This document shows positions 30,787-39,364 of a stretch of 64,000 bases of DNA, piece by piece; position 1 is the first letter of the stretch, and each line of letters starts with the position of its first letter. The notes below the pieces were generated by a model. That model was not told where the DNA came from. It did no database searches and saw nothing but the letters and a program-made list of their open reading frames with translations. Made by a program: the position numbers and the translations under genes. The DNA comes from Megalonaias nervosa (Eukaryota > Mollusca > Bivalvia > Unionida > Unionidae), in NCBI GenBank assembly GCA_016617855.1, contig JAECUM010096230.1:62001-126000 (forward strand), given 5' to 3'.

Positions 30787-31705
30787 ATGAATGACCAATT
30801 TTACTTAACGTTACCCAGTGACAGTTCCATGGGCGTGTTTCTCAAAAACACATTAAGCTGTTTCACGGCCAAATTATCTCAGGCCATCCAATTGGATCAC
30901 GAAACCCATTTGAAAGTGGTTTTGGTCGAAATCGTTCATCCTACACAAATCTTAAACATTACTGAAAATGAAAACTTTTTTAAGGTCTAAGTTCATGACT
31001 ATCAAGTGCAATAATACTTGACTAAAGCCCAACTGTAGATGCCTCTAAGAAAACGAAAAGTGTCCTTCACTACTCCACGGTTGATCTATACTACTAAAAT
31101 TTCGGCAGGCTATTATTTTAGCGGTCAACATCGGGTGGACACGAAATCCTACCAGATTCAATGCGCTGTTTGGCAAAACCTTGGAGAGAATAAAAAAAGT
31201 GTCACCCTCGAGCACCATAAAGTAGCACGTCGACTGCTGATGAAATTTCAGAAGGACATATTGTTGACCATTCAATTTTGTCCTGAATTGTTTGACATTT
31301 TGGGTGGAGGCCTCAAGATGCTCAAGGGTGGACCCGTACCATTCATTACCAGCAACTTGGATTTTGCGAAATATTTTCGATTCCCGGTAGAACTGAACCA
31401 AGGATTAAATTTGATCTTTGTGTACTCCGATGTGGTGGAGTACAACGTGGTGGGACTCACCTCCGGACTGTTACTGCGTCATTCCGTTTAAAGTGGATTC
31501 TGCCACGGACGCTGAGGAGGAAGGTGGAAACGCCTATCACGTTCACCGCGCATTTTTACATCCTCACTATTTGCCTGTCAGGAAGTCGTATTTCGACACT
31601 GTCATCATTACTATAAAAGGAGATCTGGGACAAAATATTCCATTCACCAAAAGGAAAGTCACGGTTAAATTCCATTTTCGAAAACGATTCTTTAACGAAT
31701 TGTAA
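30787..31705 (+). pseudogene. Penton (minor capsid, single jelly-roll) of element B
   Basis: Begins MNDQFYLTLPSDSSMG at 30787; frame breaks near 30990 and 31020, continues through 31039-31491 (YYFSGQHRVDTKSYQI; LIFVYSDVVEYNVVG), breaks again at 31490, and finishes in the frame to 31705 (FLHPHYLPVRKSYFDTVIIT, GQNIPFTKRKVTVKFHF). The order of these phrases, the position directly before the core protein and hexon, and the total of about 290 residues all fit the adintovirus penton, which forms capsid vertices. Confidence 0.75.
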
Positions 31706-31708
31706 GTC

Positions 31709-32116
31709 ATGTATCCTGTGAACCGAGGTGTCGCTCGAGAGCGAGGACATGGTGTAGGAGATATGCTGAAATCTACCTTTCGTTCGGTGGTCCCCGTTTT
31801 TAAATCAATGGTGATACGAGGATTGCACGTCTTGAAAGATGCCGCTTTGACGCAAGGCAAAGAATTTCTCCAAAATGTCATCATCGATAAACAAAACCTC
31901 AAAGAAGCTTTCTTGAGAGCAGGCTAAAATATATTGCGTCAAACGGGCCGACGAGAAACTTCTATAAATGCCCTGGACGCTGCCGAGTCTGGCAATCCTG
32001 TTTCACTCACGCCCCAGCAAAAACAAGGCAGAAAGAGAAAACGAAGACACCCCTCCAGACGACTTCACACCCCAAGGGCTAGAAAGACTAAGAAAAAAGA
32101 ACCGTCTGAGAATTAG
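31709..32116 (+). pseudogene. pX/core-like basic protein
   Basis: Starts MYPVNRGVARERGHGVGDML at 31709; residues 20-70 form an amphipathic helix-rich part (SVVPVFKSMVIRGLHVLKDA). A TAA at 31925 and frameshift split off a Lys/Arg-rich tail (31934-32116, GRKRKRRHPSRRLHTP). Its place between penton and hexon and its composition fit the small core/minor capsid protein of adintoviruses. Confidence 0.6.
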
Positions 32117-32229
32117 ACGTTTTTGATTATTAAATCACAGATAGAAAAATGATGCACCGAGAGTCTTCGAATGTTCCAAGTCGAAACTGGATCTGTTTGC
32201 CATGCCACCCACCATGATGCCGATACAGG

Positions 32230-33470
32230 AACCTCAATGAGTAGAATTTTATCCCGTCTCCTCTTTGACGGATTCAGCTCCCATCGAGTTTGAAATCAAA
32301 GGACAGCCCGAAGATTACATCGATCTGAAGAGCAGTTACTTATACTTGAAAGTCAAAATTCTCGATCCGACTGAAAATCCTATAGACAATGATGAAGTAG
32401 CTCCCGTCAACAATTTCATGCATTCATTGTTCAGTGTAGTGGATTTGTATTTGAACAACAAACTGGTCAGCAGCAGCATGGATACTTACCCTTACTGAGC
32501 ATACTTGGAAAATCTCTTGACGTACGGAAAGGAAGCGAGGGACACCCATATGGATGTTTGCGTGGTATGGAAACCTGACACGGTAGGCAAATTCAATGAC
32601 ACCGATTTGATTACAAATAAAGAACCAAACCATAATGTGTGATTCAACGACCGACGAAACAAAATCATAAACAAGAGTTTAGAACTAATGGATAGTTTGC
32701 TTTTGGACATGTGGTTACCAGAGAAGAATTTGCTGAACGGAGTGGATGTCCGCCTGAGACTCTATCTCAGCAGTGCCTCTTTCCATTTGATGACTGATAC
32801 TGAGGACAATTACAAAACCAAAATCGGTGAAGCCTGAATCTACGTGCGACGCGTGGAAGTGTTACCTAAAGTGGGAAACGACATCAGTCACACTTTGAGC
32901 AGAACGACCGCGAAGTATCCGATACGACGCATGGAAGTGAAAACTTTCACCATTCCCAAGGGTCAGCAATCCATGATCGAAGATCATCTGTTCCAAGGAT
33001 AGTTACCCAAGCGTTGAATCATTGGCATCGTCGAGAATTCAGCCTTCAACAAAGCCCACAATAAAAATCCTGTCAACATTTATCACTTTGGTGTGTCTAA
33101 GATCGAAGTCAGTCGAGATGGCAAGACCTTGTGTACCAGACCCTTTGAACCTGACTTTTCTCCCAATAAGAAAAATTACTTGAGATCGTACTTGTCCCTG
33201 TACGAAGCCACCGGACAGTTAGAGACGAACACCAGCCACGGTATTGCGTGCGAAGATTATGCAGGAGGTTACGCGTTGTGGGCTTTTGATTTCACTCTTG
33301 ACCAAGGCAGCGACGAGGAACATTTCTACCCTATAAAATCCTGCCAGATTCGTGTGGAACTTCAGGTTAAAAACCGAGATCCTGATGAAACGTTGAACGC
33401 CATCCTGTGTGCCGAATTTGATAATACGATAGAAATCAACAGTTTGAGAGAAGTCATTCTAGACTGCTAG
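32230..33470 (+). pseudogene. Major capsid protein (double jelly-roll hexon) of element B
   Basis: One reading frame is kept over 1.2 kb with only nonsense changes: SAPIEFEIKGQPEDYIDL (32274-), VNNFMHSLFSVVDLYLNN (32407-), then stops at 32496, 32640, 32835, 33001 and 33015, with clear hexon sequence between and after them (WLPEKNLLNGVDVRLRLY; AKYPIRRMEV; ENSAFNKAHNKNPVNIYHF; GYALWAFDFTLDQGSDEEHF; ILCAEFDNTIEINS). It ends at TAG 33468-33470. The start is unclear, before 32230. Stops are mostly TGA. Stop-only decay without frameshifts over this length is notable against the frameshifted neighbours. Confidence 0.85.
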
Positions 33471-33474
33471 AACC

Positions 33475-33858
33475 TATGGAAGACTCTTATCCTTCTTTGA
33501 ATGGTGGATAATCTTTGGAAATGAAATTGGAGGATACCTTTGAAGCAAAACCATCCAAAAAAAAAAAAAAGACAAAGACGAAGAGGATATGGTGATGTCC
33601 AGAAGGCTTGAGCAAGAAGAACATTTAGTTTCCTGTTTTGCCAATCACCTGGCGGAAACCATTACAGGGTTCGCCAAGAAAGATTGCTATGGATGTCAAA
33701 ACGATCATCCCAGTGAAATTCAACACGATAAATGTTTGATGATGAGTCAAGAAGAAAAATCGGACGAGTATCTGGCGGTCGCTTGGGGTCTCATCTCCGA
33801 AGAAGCAGTGTTGCATCAGTGGTATAAAGACTGCGTGATCATTCTTTTCCTCCAATGA
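33475..33858 (+). pseudogene. Conserved Polinton protein with C-x2-C and HPSE motif
   Basis: ATG at 33475 five bases after the hexon stop. One TGA-type stop and an A-run slippage (33558-33572) shift it to the frame 33589-33858, with CYGCQNDHPSEIQHDKCLMM. This Cys/His arrangement (C-x2-C ... H-x5-H-x2-C) suggests a metal site, followed by a helical acidic end (SEEAVLHQWYKDCV). Such a gene follows the capsid gene in many adintoviruses; its function is unknown. Confidence 0.55.
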
Positions 33859-34546
33859 CTGCTCTAAAGATCCATCGCATCGAATCTCTCTTGGCCCAGA
33901 GTACGGAAACGAAGCGAAAAGACGATTACTTGACAGAGATTTTCAAGCAAAAACTCAGGATTATATTGATTACTTATCATTACCTGTGAAAGAAAAATAA
34001 AAAAAAAGAAAAAAAAAAAGAAAAAAAAAACCAAACAAAAAATAGATACCTGGGAACATTATTACCTTTTGAAAAACAGTTGGTACACCACTTCTTGGAA
34101 TCCTGTCGTGTGTGCTAAAGATGAACTTCCTCATCTCAAACCTAAAGACCATCAAGCTTATGTCATCAACACGGACGACAGTCATCTCCCAGGAACCCAC
34201 TGGGTAGCCGTCTACTTTCCCCATGATGCCTGTGTAGAGTACTTTCATTCAAATGGATTTCTGCCTTTGGAAGACATCATCGACTTTATGAGACGAAATG
34301 CTCATATTGCAAGGCACATATTCTATGGTGTGTGGACAATATTGTGGGTATTTTCTTCATCAACGCAGTCTTGGATATTCCTTAGAACATTTAGTGACTT
34401 ATTTTGATCGTGACTCTTCTAGAAACGATGAAAAAGTAGATAGATGGTTTTGTGATCGTTATGGATATCTCTTGTCTTTAACTAGGAAACGTAGTGTACA
34501 TCAATGGCCAAATGACCTCCATCAGTGGAAGTCTAACTTGACTTAA
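33855..34546 (+). pseudogene. Adenain-like cysteine protease of element B
   Basis: Starts at ATG 33855, overlapping the previous gene by 4 bp (ATGA type). An A-rich insertion (33998-34030) breaks the N-terminal part. From 34069 the enzyme is clear: YVINTDDSHLPGTHWVAVYF with the catalytic His, then VEYFHSNG where the second active-site residue is expected (here His in the usual Asp place). After a frameshift near 34320 VCGQYCGYFL gives the Gln-x-Cys-Gly active-site region. It ends WPNDLHQWKSNLT* at 34546. It would mature the capsid. AATAAA at 34631 follows. Confidence 0.8.
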
Positions 34547-34630
34547 AAACTTTGTCAACCTTGTCAAAAATGTGTTCTTTGATATTGTATGAATTGATGG
34601 TATATTATGTGTAGGTTAATTGTTGGTTAA

Positions 34631-34636
34631 ATAAAA
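34631..34636 (+). terminator. Poly(A) signal AATAAA behind the protease
   Basis: AATAAA 85 bp after the protease stop. It shows that the late structural genes use ordinary polyadenylation, in contrast to the histone-type stem-loops of the terminal genes. Confidence 0.5.
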
Positions 34637-34795
34637 ATGTTATAAAAAAAGGATTGTTTGTGGTCTGCTTTAAAACATGAAAACTGAATATATGTTCTTT
34701 GACTTCTCTCTATCCCTCACCATGAGATAAGCTATATAGCGTTGATACCCCCCAAAATCGTAGGGATATTTTCTATCGCATCCGCGCTTGAGCCA

Positions 34796-34802
34796 TATAA
34801 AG
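34796..34802 (+). promoter_or_regulatory. TATA box of terminal gene 2
   Basis: TATAAAG 46 bp ahead of the ATG at 34848. The preceding phrase TCCGCGCTTGAGCCATAT has a counterpart TCCGTGCTTAAGGCGTAT before terminal gene 3 (36102-36119), so the two promoters are related. Confidence 0.55.
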
Positions 34803-34847
34803 TGAGGCGGTCTCCATTCTGACCATCCATTGTTGACTCGTCAACCT

Positions 34848-35210
34848 ATGAAGATGTGTTCAAGACTAGCAAAGCTGAACGAAGCCCACGTGAATTTACA
34901 TCGTGTCAGGCAAAACCTGATACCCAAGCCTGATGAGATAGAGAATGTTAGGATGTTGAAAGTGGCCCAAGTCCGGATAGAAGAGGTGTTTAAAGACGAA
35001 ATCAAGAAGGGGCAAGAAGAATGGACTGAGAAGTACAGACTTCAAAAACAGCAGAGAGAACATCAGCAGCAGCAAGAACGGCAGGAGCCAGACAGAGGTT
35101 TTGTGGACTGCCGTGTGGACACGAAAGAGTTCTCCTTCTCCTTACTTAAAAGCAGACCCTATCCTGTGGGAAAGCCTGCAGCCAGACGGGGACGCAATCT
35201 TAGACGATAA
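34848..35210 (+). CDS. Terminal gene 2: intact charged coiled-coil protein with basic tail
   Basis: From the ATG at 34848 to TAA 35208-35210 the 120-codon frame is intact. It contains helix-rich parts (LAKLNEAHVNLHRVRQNL; VRIEEVFKDEIKKGQEEW), a Gln/Arg-rich stretch (KQQREHQQQQERQEP) and a basic C-terminus (GKPAARRGRNLRR). Only 26 bp after the stop comes the histone-type stem-loop, which makes it look like a histone-style gene: TATA box, no intron, short 3' UTR and stem-loop. I do not recognise the protein; it is not a histone fold by eye. Confidence 0.6.
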   Translation: MKMCSRLAKLNEAHVNLHRVRQNLIPKPDEIENVRMLKVAQVRIEEVFKDEIKKGQEEWTEKYRLQKQQREHQQQQERQEPDRGFVDCRVDTKEFSFSLLKSRPYPVGKPAARRGRNLRR

Positions 35211-35236
35211 CAGATTGCCATAATCCCCAACAAAAC

Positions 35237-35275
35237 AGCCCTTTTCAGGGCCACCCCCAACAATCTAGAAAATAT
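35237..35275 (+). terminator. Histone-type 3' stem-loop of terminal gene 2
   Basis: AGCCCTTTTCAGGGCC (35237-35252): five perfect pairs, outermost pair A-C mismatched, TTTC loop, CAAAAC before and ACCCCC after. TCTAGAAAATAT about 12 bases further on is a weaker HDE-like purine run. It lies 26 bp beyond the stop of an intact gene, the normal spacing of a histone mRNA hairpin. Confidence 0.75.
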
Positions 35276-35539
35276 ATACTAGTCAAATTGCCAAAATATT
35301 TATCTGTCTTTGTGTGTTGGTAGGTTAAAAATAGAAGTGTGTCTATAAACACTTCGTTTCCCTAGTCTGTTTGTTTTTATATGTAGGAATGGTGTTAAAG
35401 TGTGTTTGTAGGTAAAAGGTGAACGTGTGTTTCTATTAGGTCCGCGCGTTCAATGTTATTGATGGTGGAGTGGGTATTGTTAGTTTTTGTGTAAGGGGAT
35501 GTTTTGCTTCACCAGGTGTATTTGGAGTCAAAAAAAAGC
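35276..35539. repeat. Tandem repeat unit downstream of terminal gene 2
   Basis: A block starting at the stem-loop and containing GTGCCAAAAT..TTTGTCTTTGTGTGTT and CTATAAACACTTC recurs about 303 bp later (35540 onward). It also includes TCCGCGCGTTCAATG near 35440, similar to the promoter phrase of the terminal genes, so the block may derive from an ancient copy of a whole terminal gene. Confidence 0.5.
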
Positions 35540-35555
35540 AGCCCTTCTGAGGTCT
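35540..35555 (+). terminator. Decayed histone-type stem-loop copy
   Basis: AGCCCTTCTGAGGTCT, the tandem duplicate of 35237-35252 with several changes, followed by AACC and a purine-rich CTAGAAAAGAGAG. The stem no longer pairs well. Confidence 0.45.
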
Positions 35556-35662
35556 AACCAGATCTCTAGAAAAGAGAGACTGATCAAAGTGCCAAAATTT
35601 GTTTGTCTTTGTGTGTTTGTCTGTAGGTAAAAGAAATAGAAGTATGCCTATAAACACTTCAT

Positions 35663-35850
35663 TGCGTGTGTGTATTTTTGTTTGTTTTTGTGTGCGTACG
35701 CATACGTTTGTGTGTGTGTATTTCTTTGTGTGTATGTGTGCGTGCGTGTACGTTTGTGTGTGTATTTGTGTGTGTATGTGTATGTGTGTATGTGTATGTG
35801 TGCGCGCGTACGTTTGTTTGTGTGTATGTATGTGTGTTTATTTCCCTTAA
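35663..35850. repeat. GT-rich simple repeat
   Basis: A long run of TGTG/TGTA/CGTA variants between the terminal genes. Apparent Cys/Val-rich frames on the plus strand and Thr/His-rich frames on the minus strand come from this composition only. Confidence 0.85.
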
Positions 35851-36166
35851 CAAACCCTTGTCCCTAAAGCAAATAATATTTGTGAATATGGAGTAGTATG
35901 CCTATAAACACTAACTCCTTTGCTGAGGTGATTGTAGGTAATGGTGTGTTTTGTATATAGAAAAAATTCCTTCTGTACTATGTATTGTTAGAAAGTATAG
36001 TGATTTTGTATAAAAACTGACGTTAGGTTAGCACTCTCATCATTGTGGATTGTTTGGTAGGTGATATGGGTAGTTGGTAGGAGGATATGTTTTCCTTCAC
36101 CTCCGTGCTTAAGGCGTATAATCTGGGGCTTTGGTCATTTGCGCCATTCAACACTGAATAACAAAA

Positions 36167-36540
36167 ATGGCCAGCAACATGGAGAAGATGATGAAATTGC
36201 AAGAGGTAGTGGATACAATAGGCATGGTGGAGAAAATGATGGTTAGGATGTAGTATGGGGCTTATAGCCCACGCAGATTAAGCATGAAGATCAATAATTT
36301 AAAAAAGGGAGAGAAATATTAAAGGAACTAATTAAACAGGAAAAGGAAGAGAAAGAGGAAAAAGAAGAAATGTAAAGATGGAATGAGAAGATGGAAAAAG
36401 AAGAGGAGAATGAGAAGAGGAAAAAAGAGGAGGTGAAGAAGAAGAAGAAAGAGGAGGAGGAAAAGGATGAGAAGAAGAAGAAGACAAATTAAGTGAAGAA
36501 GATAAGGAACTGGTGGAAAAGAGGAGAGGAGAGACAGTAG
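36167..36540 (+). pseudogene. Terminal gene 3: charged coiled-coil protein, broken
   Basis: ATG 36167 (MASNMEKMMKLQEVVDTIG) runs 28 codons to TAG 36251-36253; the same general frame region continues with INNLKKGREILKELIKQEKE and long K/E-rich helices (EKRKKEEVKKKKKEEEEKDE) to about 36540. It is related in composition to terminal gene 1 and leads directly into the right-TIR stem-loop. A TATAAT at 36117 may be its TATA box. Confidence 0.5.
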
Positions 36541-36551
36541 AAAAAAAGAAA

Positions 36552-36999
36552 CCCAAAGGCCCTTTTCATGGCCACTCCATTGCCTCGAAAAGATTTACTC
36601 TCTTGCCTAAAAAAAATTTAGTCGATGTTTTGTGCGATAGATTTTTGTTCATAAATCTGTGTTTGTGTAATATATTTATGTCTCTGTCTATGTCTATCTC
36701 TATGTTGTATTTGTCCCTACTTTGAGTAGCGCGTATTCAGGTTACCCCCATGCCACATTTTTGCCAGTTGTCCACCCGATTGAGGTCAGCCACTTGCAAC
36801 TTTGTTGCCAGTGTCCAGTACTGTGACGTCAATTCTTATTGACTCTATACATTCCCACCTATAAATTTTGACCCCATAGTGCAAACCACCAAATTTAACA
36901 TAGAAGTCTACGTGACCCTATAAATTTTGACCCCATAGTGCAAACGACCAAAATTTACATTAGACCCCATGTGACAATATATCTTCCCAATTAACTACT
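36552..36999 (-). repeat. Element B right terminal inverted repeat
   Basis: Inverse copy of the left TIR. It is about 90 bp longer, mainly because a block of about 50 bp containing TATAAATTTTGACCCCATAG (first at 36861, again at 36921) is duplicated in tandem. It ends AATTAACTACT at 36999. Confidence 0.85.
36558..36600 (+). terminator. Histone-type 3' stem-loop at the inner edge of the right TIR
   Basis: GGCCCTTTTCATGGCC (36558-36573): same loop, one mismatched pair in the stem, preceded by CCCAAA and followed by ACTCC. HDE-like CTCGAAAAGATTT at about 36584-36596 is identical to the left-TIR copy. It would end the rightward transcript of terminal gene 3. Confidence 0.7.
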
Positions 37000-37005
37000 G
37001 CAGTA
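37000..37005 (+). repeat. Target site duplication, right
   Basis: GCAGTA directly after the right TIR, five of six bases equal to the left flank GAAGTA. Confidence 0.65.
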
Positions 37006-37930
37006 AGACCATGTTGGATACTTATTTGCCAGGTAAATTTTCCCACAAAAGCAGTTGATGGGTGCTCATCTGTGGTATGTGCGAGAAAAGACAGCATTGA
37101 AGCGGTTCAAGACTGCATAAACGATAACAAACGTGATTCTGTAGTATGTGAAGGGGATAACACAGGCATCCACAATGTTAATATTTCTAATAGAACTCTA
37201 CCATCAGCAGCAGTTGCACCACGCCAATTTACATAGCTAGAATTATTTTGCGGGTTGATGTGTCTGTATGTTTGGCTCCAAAAATAACCCTGCGAACAAC
37301 CTCTTAAAAACCCAAATATGTGACTGAAAGGAATTGCACACAAAAAACGTAATGAGGCTCCATTAAGTTGTCCTTTGTGCTGAGCAAATCCACTAACAAA
37401 AGTGCCATTAACGCATACGACTACAGCTTGTAACCTATATTAGTGTTGCGTGCAAAATGTTTAGGTCGCCTTACTGAGAGTCCGTATTATCAGATGTATC
37501 CTTGATAAAACATCGTTGTTGGGCCAGCTGTTCTCGTGTAGTCATCACTGTGTCTGGCGAGTCCAATAATTGTTGTTGCCACGTCAACGTTGTCCAAAAT
37601 TGATTTTTTTTCCATCGTGCACCATGAAACAGCGCCATGCTTAACAACGACAGCTATGGTATTGGCAGGATAGTAGGTACCGCCAGCACCATTCTGTGTC
37701 AGATTCTCCTCGACTTCCAAGAATGTCTAACATGGAAGGAAAAACCTAGACGTTTCCTGCACTTGCAATTCTATTTTTAATTGATTGGGATCCTGGCCGG
37801 ATATAAGTATCACTGAAAACTTCGTTTGCTTCTATCCATTAACACAGGCGCACGTAAGTCAACTGTTGGGTATATCTTTGAACTGAGCCATAGTGAGTCT
37901 CTTCGTTTACGCTTATACATTATTCATTTT
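37006..37930 (-). pseudogene. Structural-type gene of the old Polinton, split by element B
   Basis: Minus-strand open pieces follow each other: DPNQLKIELQVQETSRFF (about 37800-37745), GGTYYPANTIAVVVKHGAVS (37690-37630), RTAGPTTMFYQGYI (37535-37490), VNWRGATAADGRVLLEIL (37235-37180). The composition is that of a capsid protein, and the position between the ATPase and the protease (after mentally removing element B) is where Polinton capsid genes lie. I could not match it to a particular one. Confidence 0.4.
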
Positions 37931-38372
37931 GTCTAACAACACTGCCTGACGGTTTTGCCGTCTAATTTCACTTCCAACTGACAGATTTGCAATCACTAAA
38001 TCTGACAACCGTTGTTGAGCGGCTTCATTAATGACTTTACTAACAGCAGGCGGCGCTCTTTCTATCAATAGTAGCGAAACCGTTTCTGTTCGTGCTTGTG
38101 GCACTAATCGTCATAGTCAGTCTCGAAGCGATTGAGCAGTCTGTGATCCCAGTTGTTTCATTCGATCCACAGCAGCATTTTTGATACTATCCACGACTCG
38201 CTTTGCAACCTGCTATTGATGCACTGCGCAAGGTCAGAACCCCGAGCACTTTGGGTGCACGCTTGAACAATCCACGATTATCACCGAGGCCATCTTCTTC
38301 TAGTTTCAAAGTTTGGTCGATACGAATATTCTGTCTCAGTTTTATCGACTGGTTGATATTCTCCTGTCTCAT
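37913..38372 (-). pseudogene. Unrecognised helical protein(s) of the old Polinton
   Basis: Two minus-strand frames, 38372-38187 (NINQSIKLRQNIRIDQTLKL) and 38104-37913 (VSKVINEAAQQRLSDLVIAN), plus helix-like sequence in between. They may be parts of one minor structural protein upstream of the capsid-type gene. Confidence 0.35.
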
Positions 38373-38399
38373 GCAGGAGTCTACAAATATTGTATCGCT

Positions 38400-38940
38400 A
38401 GAGCTGCTTCACTACTTTCTCCAGCTTTCATCAAAACAAGTACTTTATTATAAAAATGAAACACCCCACCAGAGGTATATTTTAGACCCAGAAAATTCCG
38501 TTTACCTACTTTTGACCCAGAATTTTTTTACGTCTTTTGATGGTTCTTTCCAGTTGGTGGGGGAGAGGTATTTTAAGACTTGCATGGAAGGGGTCTTTCT
38601 TGATCCACTGGCGCCCTTCTTAATTAAACTTTTATTTGTATGTATGCATCTATGATAGGTATCTGGCTGGTGGAAATGATTCTTTGATGGCCCACTCTTT
38701 AGGGTCTCCGACGTCTTCTTTTATTACTTCATCTACCACCTCTGGCAAGCGTGAAATAACCTTTGCAGTGGCTTGTGTTTCTTTTTTGATAGCCTTGGTG
38801 CGCTGAGGAATCTTACGAACTGAACACGGTTCGCTTTCTGCTCTTGTAAGCGATTCCACTTGTGTTTTTCTACCGGTCTCGTGAGAATATTTGTGAGAGA
38901 TCGACTTTATTCTCAAGCATCACATCGTCGTATACTACAA
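38400..38940 (-). pseudogene. Unassigned old Polinton coding remnants
   Basis: The minus-strand frame 38916-38650 is basic and helical (IPQRTKAIKKETQATAKV, then LPEVVDEVIKEDVGDPKEW), followed by LIKKGASGSRKTPSMQVLKY around 38625-38560. An opposite plus-strand frame at 38203-38655 is long but has no family resemblance; I favour the minus strand because the neighbours read that way. Confidence 0.3.
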
Positions 38941-39210
38941 GATTGCTTTTATTTGCATCCAAATCGTCAATGGTAGGCGTTCATCAATGGTAGAAAAGAA
39001 ATCGATGGAGGTAACACCACCGCTACTCATCGATTTTTTTTTTATAACTGAACGCTTTTTGAAAGTCTTTAAAAATCAACGACACGGTTGATCATTAGCC
39101 GATGGCGCAATCATGTAGAAACGATCCCAGGTTAACCATTGTAAAACCAATTTAACAACAGCTAACAGCTGAGATTTTCTTGATACAGCTGGACCAATGA
39201 TCAGTGCAAG
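38890..39210 (-). pseudogene. Packaging ATPase (right copy), C-terminus missing
   Basis: The minus strand shows a decayed Walker A region (GPAVSRKSQLL, near 39190-39155), then LVLQWLTWDRFYMIAPSAND and a short stretch SIDFF, and a Walker-B-like region near 38940-38920. It matches the left copy (LTMRWRKWDKLYLVAPSVDD) in order and spacing. The C-terminal half found in the left copy is absent. Confidence 0.65.
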
Positions 39211-39364
39211 AACTGAGGTTGGAAATATGGTTCCATCACCATGTTTGGATGGTTTACGTTTTGCTTGTGCAGAGAAGTCAATGGCGGAAAATGTTTGTTT
39301 TTATCGAAAGTATCTGTGAATTCCCTTTCTCGCTAGTGAATAGTACAGTGTTATTAATGCGATC

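Larger units (their letters stand above)
17788..36999 (+). mobile_element. Polinton/Maverick (adintovirus-like) element B
   Basis: A 19.2-kb element bounded by long inverted repeats that both begin AGTAGTTAAT and flanked by GAAGTA/GCAGTA (6-bp target site duplication, one mismatch). It contains the diagnostic Polinton set: protein-primed DNA polymerase B, packaging ATPase, retroviral-like integrase with chromodomain, major capsid protein, penton and adenain-like protease. Most genes are on the plus strand; the zinc-knuckle gene is on the minus strand. Every large gene has stops or frameshifts, so the copy is dead, yet it is much better preserved than the Polinton it landed in. Confidence 0.9.

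Noticed and set aside
32496..33017. In-frame TGA codons in the capsid gene as a sign of an alternative genetic code
   Set aside because: TAG stops also occur in the same gene and neighbouring genes are frameshifted, so decay is simpler.
35599..35896. Cys/Val-rich frames, possible cysteine-rich membrane proteins
   Set aside because: Pure GT-rich simple repeat read in three frames.
18123..36573. Hairpins as rho-independent terminators or as a captured histone gene
   Set aside because: The DNA is animal, so bacterial terminators do not apply, and no histone-fold protein is encoded near any of the copies; only the 3' signal is histone-like.
38203..38655. 150-codon plus-strand frame in the old Polinton
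   Set aside because: It has no family resemblance, while minus-strand pieces here match the direction of neighbouring structural-type genes.
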